A stretch of 64,000 nt of DNA from Nocardioides pini (GTDB taxonomy: Bacteria > Actinomycetota > Actinomycetes > Propionibacteriales > Nocardioidaceae), in the NCBI RefSeq assembly GCF_026712185.1, contig NZ_JAPPUX010000001.1, forward strand, positions 310,001 to 374,000, read 5' to 3'. Shown one piece after another: positions 42,230 through 51,166 of this stretch (position 1 is the first letter of the stretch; each line of letters begins with the position of its first letter). The notes beneath the pieces were generated by a model, which saw only the letters and a program-made list of their open reading frames with translations, was not told where the DNA came from and searched no databases. The position numbers and the translations under genes are program-made.

Positions 42230-42708
42230 GAGGCGTCCAGGCCTTCCCAGTAGCCGGCGTCGTCGGGGACGACGGGGACGTTGAGCGAGATGCTCTCGCC
42301 GTTGCCGAAGTCGACGGAGAGCGGGACGAAGTTGCCCGCGGTGAAGTCGCCGGTGAGCACGATGTCGGCGGGCGGGTCGGCGAGGTTGACCAGGCCGTTG
42401 GCCGGGACCGTGACGGGCTCGAACTCGACGGCCTCGATGGTCGCCCCCTCGCTCCCGGAGAGGCCGGAGACCCCGGTGAGGCTCTGCTCCTCGAGCTCGT
42501 CGTTGTTGGACAGCGACGCCACGAAGGTGCCCGACCCCTCGGTGCCGGAGACCACCACGGCGGAGAGCACGTCGACCACGCCCTCGCGGTTGTTGGCGGC
42601 ACCGGCGGGGGTGTAGGTGCGCTCGGTGGCGTAGTCGAACCCACACGAGGTCAGCGGTGCGGCGAGAGCGATGACCGCGGCGGCGGTCGCGAGGGATCGG
42701 AGTCGCAT
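42226..42708 (-). CDS. Lipoprotein, LpqE-like
   Basis: 160 residues. Signal sequence ends in the lipobox LTSC with C22. The mature part ([20 protein letters not shown]) resembles LpqE and, more distantly, the PCuAC copper-chaperone fold, but the methionine/histidine copper ligands are not evident. Mycobacterium tuberculosis lpqE is next to carD, and this gene is about 0.9 kb from carD. It lies in an operon with the UbiA-like gene upstream and gpmA downstream. Confidence 0.78.
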   Translation of the reverse strand: MRLRSLATAAAVIALAAPLTSCGFDYATERTYTPAGAANNREGVVDVLSAVVVSGTEGSGTFVASLSNNDELEEQSLTGVSGLSGSEGATIEAVEFEPVTVPANGLVNLADPPADIVLTGDFTAGNFVPLSVDFGNGESISLNVPVVPDDAGYWEGLDAS

Positions 42709-42729
42709 GGCCGACAGCCTAGCGTCGGC

Positions 42730-43440
42730 TCAGGTCAGTCCGACGGTGCGCCCTGCGATCAGGATCGCGACGACGACGGCGGCGGTCCACACCCCCGCCA
42801 GGAGGAGCAGCCGCGGGGTGCCGGTGCGCAGCGCGACCAGCATCGGGAAGGACTTCTCGCCCTCCTCGTGGTCGTCGACGAGGCCGGGCAGGGCGAGGAG
42901 CACGTGGACGCCGAGGCCCAGCGCCGCCGCCAGGGCGACCATCACCGGCGTGGGCGGGGTGGGCGAGCCGACCCCGCCCCAGCCGCCGTACGCCAGGAAC
43001 GCGGGGTAGAGCGCGAAGCTCGCCATCCACGGCACGAACGACAGCGCCCGACCGTGGAGGAACCGGTCACCGACCGCGGAGACCGCGAGGAGCGCGAGGT
43101 ACGTCGCCCCGGCGCGGCGGCCGTTGGCCACGGCGAGGGGCACGACGAGCAGGAACGCGCACGTGAGCGCGAACCACACGGTGCCGGGGTCGAGCCGGCC
43201 CGAGGAGAGCGGCTTGTCCGGTCGCCGTCGGGCGTCACGCTCCCGGTCGGTGAGGTCGTCGACCCAGCCCAGCATGGACTGTCCGACCAGCACGGTGGCG
43301 GCGACGAGGCCGACCTCGCGCAGCGGACGCCCGGCGACGGCGGCGGCGGTGCCGAGGGCGACCGCGGACAGGATCGCCTGGCGCGGGTGGGCTGCCCGGA
43401 GGAGGAGCAGCGACGGGGGCATCGGTCGGGCCCGGAGCAT
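42730..43440 (-). CDS. UbiA-like prenyltransferase-family membrane protein
   Basis: 236 residues with about seven hydrophobic segments. Two aspartate-rich motifs, GWVDDLTDRERDARRRPDKP and LPGLVDDHEEGEKS, match the two metal-diphosphate binding motifs of UbiA enzymes. It is shorter than the usual 280-300 residues. The prenyl acceptor is unknown. It is the first gene of a three-gene minus-strand operon with the lipoprotein and gpmA. Confidence 0.75.
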   Translation of the reverse strand: MLRARPMPPSLLLLRAAHPRQAILSAVALGTAAAVAGRPLREVGLVAATVLVGQSMLGWVDDLTDRERDARRRPDKPLSSGRLDPGTVWFALTCAFLLVVPLAVANGRRAGATYLALLAVSAVGDRFLHGRALSFVPWMASFALYPAFLAYGGWGGVGSPTPPTPVMVALAAALGLGVHVLLALPGLVDDHEEGEKSFPMLVALRTGTPRLLLLAGVWTAAVVVAILIAGRTVGLT

Positions 43441-43561
43441 GGGCCGCAGTATGGCCGAGCGGCGCCCCGTTGGGGGGCGCGCACCACAGCAACAGGCGAC
43501 TTGTCAAGCCCGCATATGGCCTCTGACCTGCACAAACGCGGCTGGAGGTGTCTCGAACCCG

Positions 43562-43597
43562 TGTTAGAATGTTCACCTAGGAAGGGGAACTGAACAT
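43562..43597 (+). promoter_or_regulatory. carD promoter and leader with inverted repeat
   Basis: TAGAAT (43565-43570) preceded by TG (43562-43563) forms an extended -10; no good -35 is seen. ATGTTCA (43569-43575) and TGAACAT (43591-43597) are a perfect 7-base inverted repeat that brackets the ribosome-binding site GAAGGGGA (43581-43588) and ends at the ATG. It could be an operator or, if transcription begins slightly upstream, a hairpin with the binding site in its loop. Confidence 0.5.
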
Positions 43598-44083
43598 ATG
43601 ACTTTCACCGTTGGCGAAACGGTCGTCTATCCCAATCACGGGGCCGCGGTCATCGAGGACATCGAGATGCGGACGATCAAGGGAGAGGACCGGCAGTACC
43701 TCGTCCTCCGGATCGTCGCCCAGCAGGACCTGGTCGTGCGCGTCCCGGCCTGCAACCTCGATCTCGTCGGCGTCCGCGACGTCGTCGACAAGGAGGGCCT
43801 CGACCGCGTCTTCGACGTGCTGCGCGCGGCCCACGTCGAGGAGCCGACCAACTGGTCGCGCCGCTACAAGGCCAACCTGGAGAAGCTGCACTCGGGTGAC
43901 GTGATGAAGGTGTCGGAGGTCGTGCGCGACCTGTGGCGCCGTGAGCGTGACCGGGGCCTCTCCGCGGGCGAGAAGCGGATGCTCGCCAAGGCCCGTCAGA
44001 TCCTGGTCTCCGAGCTCGCGCTCGCCGAGAAGACCAACGAGGACAAGGCCGAGGCCATGCTCGACGAGGTGCTCGCCTCCTGA
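43598..44083 (+). CDS. carD: CarD-family transcription regulator
   Basis: 161 residues. The N-terminal half is the RNA-polymerase-interacting Tudor-like domain ([20 protein letters not shown]), and the C-terminal helical half has W86 in NWSRRYKAN, which in mycobacterial CarD wedges into the upstream edge of the transcription bubble. It stabilises open complexes at rRNA and other promoters. Length and sequence match mycobacterial CarD closely. It is followed by a strong terminator 15 bases after its stop. Confidence 0.97.
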   Translation: MTFTVGETVVYPNHGAAVIEDIEMRTIKGEDRQYLVLRIVAQQDLVVRVPACNLDLVGVRDVVDKEGLDRVFDVLRAAHVEEPTNWSRRYKANLEKLHSGDVMKVSEVVRDLWRRERDRGLSAGEKRMLAKARQILVSELALAEKTNEDKAEAMLDEVLAS

Positions 44084-44085
44084 GC

Positions 44086-44679
44086 GTGGACGACGCCGGC
44101 CGAGGCCCCTGGGACGAGGTTCCCAGGGGCCTCGGTCTCGTTCTGGACGAGGACCGCGGCTCCCTGCCCTACGCGCTGATCCACGGCGAGGCGTTGGTGG
44201 CCTGCGCCGCGTGGGCGCTGGGGGAGTCCGGGGTCGACCTCGTCGACGCGACCGTGTCGTGGGAGGGGCTCGTCGAGTCCGGCGAGGACCTGGTCCTCCA
44301 CGACGCCCTGTGCCCGATGACGCCGCCGGCCTTCCTGGCCGCCTGCCTCGAGCGGGCGCGCACCACGGGCCGTCCCGTCGTGGGCGTCCGGCCGGTGACC
44401 GACACCGTCAAGGTGGTCGCCGACGGCGCCGTCGGCCCGGTCGTCGGCGAGACGCTCGACCGCGACGACCTCGTGGCCGTCGCCTCGCCGCTCGTCATCC
44501 CGGCCGCCGTCCTGGCGTCGCTGGCGCGGCGGCCGTCGCCCGACCTCGCCCGGGCGGTCGCCGACCTGGCGGCCGCGGGTCACCCGGCCGAGACGGTCGA
44601 GGCGCCGCCGGAGGGCCGCCGGGTGTCCTCGCCCGACGATCTACGCCTCCTCGACGCCCTCACGGCCCGGTCGCGCTGA
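44086..44679 (+). CDS. Degenerate IspD-like protein (probable non-catalytic paralogue)
   Basis: 197 residues from GTG 44086. [20 protein letters not shown] and [16 protein letters not shown] align with the HDAARPL...TP and PVTDTVK motifs of 2-C-methyl-D-erythritol 4-phosphate cytidylyltransferase, and [13 protein letters not shown] matches its C-terminal TPEDL motif. The glycine-rich CTP-binding loop is missing (LVLDEDRGS in its place), so CTP binding is unlikely. A terminator hairpin lies in the first 50 bases, so the real start may be later or expression attenuated. The 3' end overlaps the convergent true ispD by 20 bases. It stands in the position that ispD holds behind carD in other actinobacteria. 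Confidence 0.6.
   Translation: MDDAGRGPWDEVPRGLGLVLDEDRGSLPYALIHGEALVACAAWALGESGVDLVDATVSWEGLVESGEDLVLHDALCPMTPPAFLAACLERARTTGRPVVGVRPVTDTVKVVADGAVGPVVGETLDRDDLVAVASPLVIPAAVLASLARRPSPDLARAVADLAAAGHPAETVEAPPEGRRVSSPDDLRLLDALTARSR
44098..44137 (+). terminator. Strong intrinsic terminator of carD
   Basis: Arms 44098-44114 and 44121-44137 pair over 17 positions (one G-U) around the loop CGAGGT. The sequence after it, TCGTTCTGG, is moderately T-rich. It ends the carD transcript, but lies inside the first codons of the IspD-like reading frame. Confidence 0.8.
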
Positions 44680-45343
44680 GCTCCTCCGCGAGCGCGACGT
44701 CCTCGGGGAAGGTGACCTTGAGGTTGAGGGGGCTGCCGGGGACGGCCGCGACCTCGACGTCGCTGTAGGCGGCGACGCACGCCGAGGTGTCTGTGCCCTC
44801 GAAGCCGTCGGCTGACGCCGCCCGGTAGGCCGCGAGCACGTCACCGGCCCGGAAGGCCTGCGGCGTCTGCACGCCGCCCACCGTCTCGCCGACGAGCCGC
44901 TGGTCGTGGTGCAGCAGGTGGGTCACCGCGACCACCGGGATGGCCCCGCCGACCTCGCGTGCGGCCCCGACCACCGCCGCCCACAGCGGACCCCCCGCCA
45001 GCGGACGGGCCCCGTCGTGGACGACCACGACGTCCACCTCGCCCGACTCGACCTCGGGCGCCAGCACCCGCAGCGCCGCCCACTCCGAGGCGTGCCGAGT
45101 CGCGCCACCGTCGACGACCAGCACCTCCCGGTCGCCGAGGTGGGGCGCGACGGCCGCCTCCACCGCGGCGCGGTCCTCGGGCCGCACGACGAGCACGAGA
45201 CGACGTACGTCGGGCAGCGCGAGCGCGTCGCGCACGGACCACACCAGCACGGGGACGCCCCGCAGCGGCAGCAGGACCTTGTTCACCTCGGCGCCGACCC
45301 GGCTGCCCGAGCCGGCGGCGAGGATGACGACAGCGGTGGACAC
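44660..45343 (-). CDS. ispD: 2-C-methyl-D-erythritol 4-phosphate cytidylyltransferase
   Basis: 227 residues. The CTP-binding loop [10 protein letters not shown] (residues 8-17) with a following lysine (VNKVLLPL), [16 protein letters not shown] and [12 protein letters not shown] are all present, and [19 protein letters not shown] ends it. It catalyses the third step of the non-mevalonate isoprenoid pathway, making CDP-methylerythritol. It lies downstream of ispF on the same strand with a 10-base gap. This looks like the functional IspD. Confidence 0.93.
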   Translation of the reverse strand: MSTAVVILAAGSGSRVGAEVNKVLLPLRGVPVLVWSVRDALALPDVRRLVLVVRPEDRAAVEAAVAPHLGDREVLVVDGGATRHASEWAALRVLAPEVESGEVDVVVVHDGARPLAGGPLWAAVVGAAREVGGAIPVVAVTHLLHHDQRLVGETVGGVQTPQAFRAGDVLAAYRAASADGFEGTDTSACVAAYSDVEVAAVPGSPLNLKVTFPEDVALAEELSATGP

Positions 45344-45353
45344 GGGTCGCGCC

Positions 45354-45839
45354 TCAGCGGGTGAGGAGCGCGGTGGCGATCGCCGCCACGCCCTCGCCGC
45401 GGCCGGTGAGCCCGAGGCCGTCGGTGGTGGTCGCGGACAGGCTCACGGGGGCGCCGAGGGCGGCGCTCAGCGCGGCGACCGCCTCGTCGCGGCGGGGGCC
45501 GAGCCGCGGGACGTTGCCGATGACCTGCACGGCGACGTTGCCGATCTCCCACCCCGCCGCCCGCACCCGGCGGGCGGTCTCCTCCAGCAGCGCGGCGCCC
45601 GACGCGCCGGCCCACTCGGGGGCGGACGTGCCGAAGTTGCTGCCCAGGTCGCCGAGCGCGGCGGCGGAGAAGAGCGCGTCGCAGGCGGCGTGGGCGGCGA
45701 CGTCGGCGTCGGAGTGGCCCTCGAGGCCGGCCGGCTCGTCCGGCCACGCCAGGCCGGCCAGGTGCATCGGCACACCGGCGACGAGCCGGTGCACGTCGGT
45801 GCCGATGCCGATCCGCGGAGTGGGGAAGGGGGAGGTCAC
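45354..45839 (-). CDS. ispF: 2-C-methyl-D-erythritol 2,4-cyclodiphosphate synthase
   Basis: 161 residues, the usual IspF length. [14 protein letters not shown] holds the zinc-binding aspartate and histidine, [20 protein letters not shown] the substrate-binding block, and [17 protein letters not shown] the C-terminal signature. I chose GTG 45839 because the family start begins right there; GAGG lies too near to help. It is the first gene of an ispF-ispD pair, the reverse of the more common ispD-ispF order. Confidence 0.94.
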   Translation of the reverse strand: MTSPFPTPRIGIGTDVHRLVAGVPMHLAGLAWPDEPAGLEGHSDADVAAHAACDALFSAAALGDLGSNFGTSAPEWAGASGAALLEETARRVRAAGWEIGNVAVQVIGNVPRLGPRRDEAVAALSAALGAPVSLSATTTDGLGLTGRGEGVAAIATALLTR

Positions 45840-45875
45840 GTCGGCATCATGCCGGACGCCCGTCACAATGGACGC

Positions 45876-47393
45876 GTGACCGCTCGCCGTACGCCTTGGG
45901 TGCTCGCCGGGGTGCTGGCCGGTCTCGCCGGCCTGGCGACCAGCTATGCCACCGCGATGGTGCTCACCATCCGGGAGGCACCGGTGGTGGCGGTGGCCGA
46001 GCTGGTCATCCGGCTGACCCCCGGACCGGTCGCCGAGCGGGCCATCTCTGTGCTCGGCACGTTCGACAAGCCGTTCCTCGTCGGCGTCGTCCTGCTCCTG
46101 CTCCTGGGCTGCTTCGCGCTGGCGGGCCTGCTGGCCCGCGGTGGGTGGTACCGCCCGCTGCTCGTCTGGATCCCGCTCGCCGGGGTGGGCCTGGTCGCCG
46201 TCCTGAGCCAGCGGGGCGCCGGGCCGGTCGACGCCCTCCCGGTGGCCGTCGGCCTGCTCACCTGGGTGACCCTGCACTCCGCGTTGAACGACGCCCTGAA
46301 CCGGGGACGGCGCCGCCCGGACCTCGAGTCACGCGAGCGTCGGGTCTTCCTCATGGTCGCCGGTGCCGTCACCGTCGCGGCGGTCGGCATCGCCCTCGCC
46401 GGACGACTTGTGGGGGCGGGCCGACGGCACGTCGAGGCCAGCCGACGGCTGCTGCGCATCCCGGGCGTGACGCGCCGCCAGGCGCCCGCGAGCACCTCGG
46501 TCGGGCTGGCCGGTGTCGCGCCGTGGCAGACGCCGAACGAGGACTTCTACCTGATCGACACCACCATCGCGAAGCCGACCATCGAGCCCGACGAGTGGTC
46601 GCTGCGCATCCACGGCCTGGTGGAGCGGGAGCTCACCCTCAGCTACTCCGACCTGGTCGCCCGCCGGATGACGGAGTCGTGGATCACCCTCAACTGCGTG
46701 AGCAACGAGGTCGGTGGCGGCCTGGTGGGCAACGCCCGCTGGAGCGGCATCCGCATCGCCGACCTGCTCGCCGGCCTCGGCGTCTCCGACGACGCCGACT
46801 GCGTCCTCCAGACCTCGCACGACGGGTGGACCTGCGCCACCCCTCTCCAGGCCCTCACCGACGACCGCGACGCCATGCTCGCGGTCGCGATGAACGGCCG
46901 CCCCCTGCCCATCGAGCACGGCTTCCCGGTGCGGACGATCGTGCCGGGCCTCTACGGCTACGTGTCGGCCACCAAGTGGGTCGTCGACCTCGAGGTGAGC
47001 ACGTTCGCCGACTCGACCGGCTACTGGACGACGAGGGGCTGGTCGGCCGAGGGGCCGGTCAAGATCGCCTCGCGCATCGACGTCCCGCGCGCCGGTGACG
47101 ACGTCGACGCCGGCCCGGTGTCGTTCGGCGGCGTGGCCTGGCACCAGCACACCGGCATCGACTCCGTCGAGGTGCAGGTCGACGGCGGGGAGTGGACCCG
47201 CGCCGAGCTCGGCGGCGTGCCGTCGGTGGACACGTGGGTGCAGTGGAAGGTGACCATCGACGTTCCGGAGGGCGACCACGAGGTCCGGGTCCGGGCGACC
47301 GGCAAGGACGGCGAGACCCAGACGAGCGTCGTACGGTCCCCCGACCCCGACGGGGCGACCGGCTGGCACACGGTCGAGTTCAGCGCCGGCTGA
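45876..47393 (+). CDS. Membrane-anchored molybdopterin oxidoreductase, sulfite-oxidase family
   Basis: 505 residues. Four or five N-terminal transmembrane helices (to about residue 175) are followed by the sulfite-oxidase fold: the molybdenum-ligand cysteine C274 is in [12 protein letters not shown], and [12 protein letters not shown] and the C-terminal dimerisation-type beta domain follow. It should oxidise or reduce a small molecule at the membrane's outer face; the substrate is unknown. CACAAT (45864-45869) lies seven bases before GTG 45876, which fits leaderless transcription. An earlier in-frame ATG at 45849 would overlap that promoter. Confidence 0.87.
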   Translation: MTARRTPWVLAGVLAGLAGLATSYATAMVLTIREAPVVAVAELVIRLTPGPVAERAISVLGTFDKPFLVGVVLLLLLGCFALAGLLARGGWYRPLLVWIPLAGVGLVAVLSQRGAGPVDALPVAVGLLTWVTLHSALNDALNRGRRRPDLESRERRVFLMVAGAVTVAAVGIALAGRLVGAGRRHVEASRRLLRIPGVTRRQAPASTSVGLAGVAPWQTPNEDFYLIDTTIAKPTIEPDEWSLRIHGLVERELTLSYSDLVARRMTESWITLNCVSNEVGGGLVGNARWSGIRIADLLAGLGVSDDADCVLQTSHDGWTCATPLQALTDDRDAMLAVAMNGRPLPIEHGFPVRTIVPGLYGYVSATKWVVDLEVSTFADSTGYWTTRGWSAEGPVKIASRIDVPRAGDDVDAGPVSFGGVAWHQHTGIDSVEVQVDGGEWTRAELGGVPSVDTWVQWKVTIDVPEGDHEVRVRATGKDGETQTSVVRSPDPDGATGWHTVEFSAG

Positions 47394-47410
47394 CGCCTTC
47401 CGGCGTGATC

Positions 47411-47450
47411 GGGGAGCGCCGGCCTGCTCAGGGCGAGCCGGGAGTCCCCG
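47411..47450. repeat. 40-base direct repeat, left copy
   Basis: Identical to 48397-48436 except for one base. It runs from GGGGAGCGCC to GGAGTCCCCG, and its ends can pair imperfectly (GGGGA with TCCCC, CCGGC with GCCGG). It lies over the stop codon of the broken AbiEi-type gene and 17 bases after the oxidoreductase stop. Confidence 0.85.
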
Positions 47451-48331
47451 ATCCGACCTCGCAGCCGGGGGAGCACGGGTGTGGGCTCCCCTCCCATCCG
47501 CGAAGCGCGAAGAAGGCGGCGAGCAGTCGAGCGGTGCGGCACGGCCAGCCGAAGACCTGGGCGCAGCGCAGCCGCGGCACGACCAGTCCGGAGGCGATGT
47601 CCTGCAGGTCCCGGTCGGCGTCCGAGTCCTTCTGCCCGCTCCCGTCGTGGTGCCCGCCGTCGAGCTCGACGTGTGCGTCGAGGCCGGCGAACGAGGTGTC
47701 GCGGTACTCCCTCCCGCGCCGCCCGCGAGCAGGTGCTTGCCGGCGGGTCGGCAGCGGCAGCCCGTGCGGACGCAGCACCCGGTCGAGGAGGCCGTGCTCC
47801 AGCACGGAGTGCGTGCCCGCGGCCAGGTCGTCGATCAGCGCGACGACGAGACCGCGGCGGGCGTGCCGGGAGCGGGCACCGAGGTCTGCCGCGAGCACGG
47901 TCGGCCGCGAGGACCGCCGCCGTCTCGAGGCGCACTCGCGGCGGGGAGCGGTTCCAGCTGACGTGGGCGTCCAGGTTGCGCATCCGCACGACGCGGATGC
48001 CCGAGCGGGTGCGGACCCGGCGGGTCCAGTCGATCGCGACCTCGATGGGCTCGGTGGGCGCGGTCGGCGGATCGGGCAGGGCATGGCGTCCCGCGAGTGC
48101 CGCAGGCTCGGCGTACAGCACGGCCGCCCAGCAGCGCTGGGCGTAGCTCGGGGTGCCGGTGTGGTCGACGTAGACGCCCGGGTGCATCGCGACGAGCGAG
48201 CGTCGGCGCAGCAGGGTCTCGACCTCCGGCTTGGTCAGTCCGAGGGACCGCAGCTGCCGTCGGTTCGCCACGCCGTCCTGGGAGCCGAGGAGGTCGGCCA
48301 CACGGTCGGCCATGGCGGGCGGCAGGTCCAT
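47428..48331 (-). pseudogene. Frameshifted AbiEi-antitoxin-domain / DUF559-type protein
   Basis: The first half (from ATG 48331 or GTG 48337) encodes an AbiEi-like winged helix, DLLGSQDGVANRRQLRSLG and EVETLLRRRSLVAMHPGVYV. The second half lies in another frame and encodes HSVLEHGLLDRVLRPHGLP and AHVELDGGHHDGSGQKDSDA, which match the C-terminal DUF559/restriction-endonuclease-like part of this common actinobacterial family. The frames part at a 16-base imperfect tandem duplication (47883-47914); removing one copy restores one reading frame of about 295 residues. It is therefore either a recently broken gene or a case of frameshifting. The protein family is mobile-looking and often multicopy. 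Confidence 0.75.
47883..47914. repeat. 16-base imperfect tandem duplication at the frame break
   Basis: GGTCTGCCGCGAGCAC (47883-47898) and GGTCGGCCGCGAGGAC (47899-47914) match at 14 of 16 bases. Sixteen is not a multiple of three, so the extra copy shifts the frame of the AbiEi-type gene. The two differences argue against a simple assembly error. Confidence 0.7.
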
Positions 48332-48396
48332 GCGCACTCGATGCCCGACCGCAGGCGTCGTACACCTGCGGGCCGCTGCCTGTGGACGGTGGGACC

Positions 48397-48436
48397 GGGG
48401 AGCGCCGGCCTGCTCAGGGCGGGCCGGGAGTCCCCG
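48397..48436. repeat. 40-base direct repeat, right copy
   Basis: Matches 47411-47450 at 39 of 40 bases, same orientation, 986 bases away. It starts three bases beyond the stop codon of the C39-like peptidase on the minus strand, so it could also serve as that gene's terminator. Confidence 0.85.
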
Positions 48437-48439
48437 CTG

Positions 48440-49654
48440 TCAGCCGTTGCGGACGACGTACGCCGTCCCGCCGGAGGCGGCGATCCAGATCCGCTCGAAC
48501 TGGGCGCGGTCGTAGACGCGGCGCACCTCGGCGTTGGTCGCACCCGCCGGGTCGTTGACCACCACGTCGCCGTCGGCCTCGAAGCCCACGACGACCAGCA
48601 GGTGGCCGTTGCTCGCCGAGATCGGGGCGCCGGCGAGCTGGTTGCGGCCGAAGGCGATCGAGACGATCAGCGGCACCCCCGCGGCGATGTAGTCCTCGGC
48701 CTCGCGCAGGTCGCGCATCCGGGTGACGTAGGAGTCGCCGCCGACGAGGGTGGCGGCGTAGGCGGTGTTGAAGGCCCAGTTGCCGGTGCCGCGGTAGCCG
48801 TGGTCGTAGACCATCCTGGCGGTGTGGTCGACCACCGCGTCGGTGTGGCCGGGGGTGATCCCGGTGGGCGCGGGGGAGACGCCGTGGTAGGCGAGCACCA
48901 TCGCCAGCGACGTGGGGGAGCACCACGCCTCGCCGCCCCCGCCCCAGGCGGGGTAGTGCCCGCTGTGCACCATCTGGGAGTACGTCGGCACGGGCAGGAC
49001 GGTGCCGGCCGCGGGGCCGGGCTGCGAGGTGGCGCGCGGGGCCGAGGCGTCGGCGGAGGCGACGGCGCCGACCCGCTCCAGGCTGACGGCCTTGCTCGAG
49101 CCCTTCGGTCGCATCAGGGTCACGCGCAGCTGGTACGCCGTCACGGCGGACGCGGCGAACCAGGTGTCGGCGCTGACGCGGCCGAGGTCGTCGCTCTGGC
49201 CGGAGTACGTCGTCCGCGGCACGGGGCGGTCGGTGCGCGCCCAGTCGGCCACGGTGTCCCACGTGCCGGTGCGACCGCCGGCGTCCTGCGCCCGGATCTC
49301 GACCCGGACCAGGGTGCGGCCGGGGGTGGTCGCCTCCCACGACGGGATGACGGCGGTGGCGCCGAAGCCCGTCGTGGCCCACGGCGAGGTCCAGGTGCCG
49401 GCCTCGTAGGACTTGCCCGCGACGGTGCGGGGCCTGGCGTCCAGCAGGGAGACCTGGCCGCGGCCGAGCTTGAGCCCGGTGCGCTTGCCGGCCTTGAGGT
49501 CGCGGTAGCTGGTCCACGACGTCAGCTGCACCTGGGGCGTCACCCGCTTGCGGGCCGAGGGCCCCTCGGCGGCGCCCGCCGCGGGGGCGAGCGCGGGGGC
49601 GAGGGAGGTCGCCAGCAGCAGGGGAAGGGCGAGGACCGCGACACGTCGGAGCAC
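48440..49654 (-). CDS. Secreted C39-like (papain-fold) peptidase
   Basis: 404 residues. Signal peptide (MLRRVAVLALPLLLATSLAP), then a beta-rich domain and a C-terminal peptidase C39-like domain. The cysteine is in EAWCSPTSLAMVLAYHG, the histidine in NGHLLVVVGFEADG and the aspartate/asparagine in VVNDPAGA. It probably acts outside the cell on a peptide or peptidoglycan substrate. It is divergent from cysS. Confidence 0.85.
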   Translation of the reverse strand: MLRRVAVLALPLLLATSLAPALAPAAGAAEGPSARKRVTPQVQLTSWTSYRDLKAGKRTGLKLGRGQVSLLDARPRTVAGKSYEAGTWTSPWATTGFGATAVIPSWEATTPGRTLVRVEIRAQDAGGRTGTWDTVADWARTDRPVPRTTYSGQSDDLGRVSADTWFAASAVTAYQLRVTLMRPKGSSKAVSLERVGAVASADASAPRATSQPGPAAGTVLPVPTYSQMVHSGHYPAWGGGGEAWCSPTSLAMVLAYHGVSPAPTGITPGHTDAVVDHTARMVYDHGYRGTGNWAFNTAYAATLVGGDSYVTRMRDLREAEDYIAAGVPLIVSIAFGRNQLAGAPISASNGHLLVVVGFEADGDVVVNDPAGATNAEVRRVYDRAQFERIWIAASGGTAYVVRNG

Positions 49655-49703
49655 CGGTCGACGATAACCCGGAATGTCCCACGCGTCTCAGGAGTCACAC
49701 CGG

Positions 49704-49741
49704 CCGATCCTGCGGGGCGGTCGTCGAAGCCGGAGGATCGG
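49704..49741. promoter_or_regulatory. Inverted repeat upstream of cysS
   Basis: CCGATCCT (49704-49711) and AGGATCGG (49734-49741) are perfect inverted repeats. It lies between the divergent peptidase and cysS genes, and the right arm covers the place of the cysS -35. The -10 of cysS is TAGACT (49753-49758), seven bases before GTG 49765, so the transcript is likely leaderless. Confidence 0.4.
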
Positions 49742-49764
49742 ACCGCTCGCCCTAGACTTGCCCG

Positions 49765-51165
49765 GTGACTCTGAGGCTCCACGACACCGCGACGCGCGAG
49801 ACCCGTGACTTCGTCCCGCTCACCCCGGGCCGGGCGGGCATCTACGTTTGCGGGCTGACGGTGCAGTCGGAGCCGCACGTCGGGCACGTGCGCTCCGCAG
49901 TGAACTTCGACGTGCTCCGCCGCTGGCTCGCTGCCACCGGCCACGAGGTCGACTTCATCCGCAACGTCACCGACATCGACGACAAGATCCTGACGAAGTC
50001 GGCCGAGCAGGGCGTCCACTGGTACGCCCTCGCCTCGGCGATGAAGCGCGAGCTCGACGCCGCGCTTGCGGCGATCAACGTGCTGCCGCCGACCTACGAG
50101 CCGGGCGCGACCGGCCACGTCCCGGAGATCGTCGAGCTGATCGAGCAGCTGATCGCCCGCGGCCACGCCTACGCCGCCGAGGACGGCAGCGGGGACGTCT
50201 ACTTCGACGTGCGCAGCTGGCCGGCGTACGGCGAGCTGACCCGCCAGCGGGTCGAGGACATGGAGCCCGCCGGCGACGCCGACCCGCGCGGCAAGCGCGA
50301 CCCGCGCGACTTCGCGCTGTGGAAGGGCTGGAAGAAGGAGTCCGAGCCGCAGACCGCGTCCTGGCCGTCCCCGTGGGGGCCGGGTCGTCCCGGGTGGCAC
50401 ATCGAGTGCTCGGCCATGGCCGGCAAGTACCTCGGCCCCGCCTTCGACATCCACGGTGGTGGCGTCGACCTGCGCTTCCCGCACCACGAGAACGAGCAGG
50501 CGCAGTCGCGTGCCGCCGGCCGCCCGTTCGCGTCGTACTGGCTGCACAACGCCTGGATCACCACCGCCGGCGAGAAGATGAGCAAGTCGCTGGGCAACTC
50601 GATGCTCATCCCGTCGGTGCTCGAGCGGGTGCGGGGCATCGAGCTGCGCTACTACATCGTGGCGGCCCACTACCGCTCGCACGTCGAGTTCAGCTTCGAG
50701 GCGCTCGAGGAGTCGGCCAAGGCGTTCCGGCGCATCGAGGACTTCCTCGACCGCGCCGCCCCCGTCGTCGGCACCTGGTTCGCCTCGATGCCCGACGCCT
50801 TCCGCGACGCGATGGACGACGACCTCGGGACGCCCGCCGCGGTGGCGGTCATCCACGACTCGGTCCGCGAGGGCAACCGGCTGCTGGCCGACGGGCCGTC
50901 CGACGAGCTCAGCCAGAAGTTCGGCGAGGTCATCGCGATGCTCGACGTGCTCGGGCTCAACCCCGCCGACGACGCGTGGGCGACCGTCGGGTCCGGTGAC
51001 CGGCTGACCGAGGTCGTCGACGCGCTGGTGAAGGGCCTGCTCGAGGAGAGGGCGGCCGCGCGCGAGGCCAAGGACTGGGCCCGCGCCGACGCCATCCGCG
51101 ACCGGATCAAGGCGGCCGGCGTCGAGGTGGAGGACACCCCTACCGGACCGAAGTGGAGCGTGTGA
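49765..51165 (+). CDS. cysS: Cysteinyl-tRNA synthetase
   Basis: 466 residues. The HIGH-type motif is HVGH (38-41), the KMSKS motif is residues 271-275, and the zinc ligands include C29 (VCGLTV) and the HIECSA and HHENE segments. The C-terminal anticodon-binding region is present, which separates it from the shorter mycothiol enzyme MshC. It is followed one base later by rlmB, the gene order known from mycobacteria and Streptomyces. Confidence 0.97.
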   Translation: MTLRLHDTATRETRDFVPLTPGRAGIYVCGLTVQSEPHVGHVRSAVNFDVLRRWLAATGHEVDFIRNVTDIDDKILTKSAEQGVHWYALASAMKRELDAALAAINVLPPTYEPGATGHVPEIVELIEQLIARGHAYAAEDGSGDVYFDVRSWPAYGELTRQRVEDMEPAGDADPRGKRDPRDFALWKGWKKESEPQTASWPSPWGPGRPGWHIECSAMAGKYLGPAFDIHGGGVDLRFPHHENEQAQSRAAGRPFASYWLHNAWITTAGEKMSKSLGNSMLIPSVLERVRGIELRYYIVAAHYRSHVEFSFEALEESAKAFRRIEDFLDRAAPVVGTWFASMPDAFRDAMDDDLGTPAAVAVIHDSVREGNRLLADGPSDELSQKFGEVIAMLDVLGLNPADDAWATVGSGDRLTEVVDALVKGLLEERAAAREAKDWARADAIRDRIKAAGVEVEDTPTGPKWSV

Positions 51166-51166
51166 C

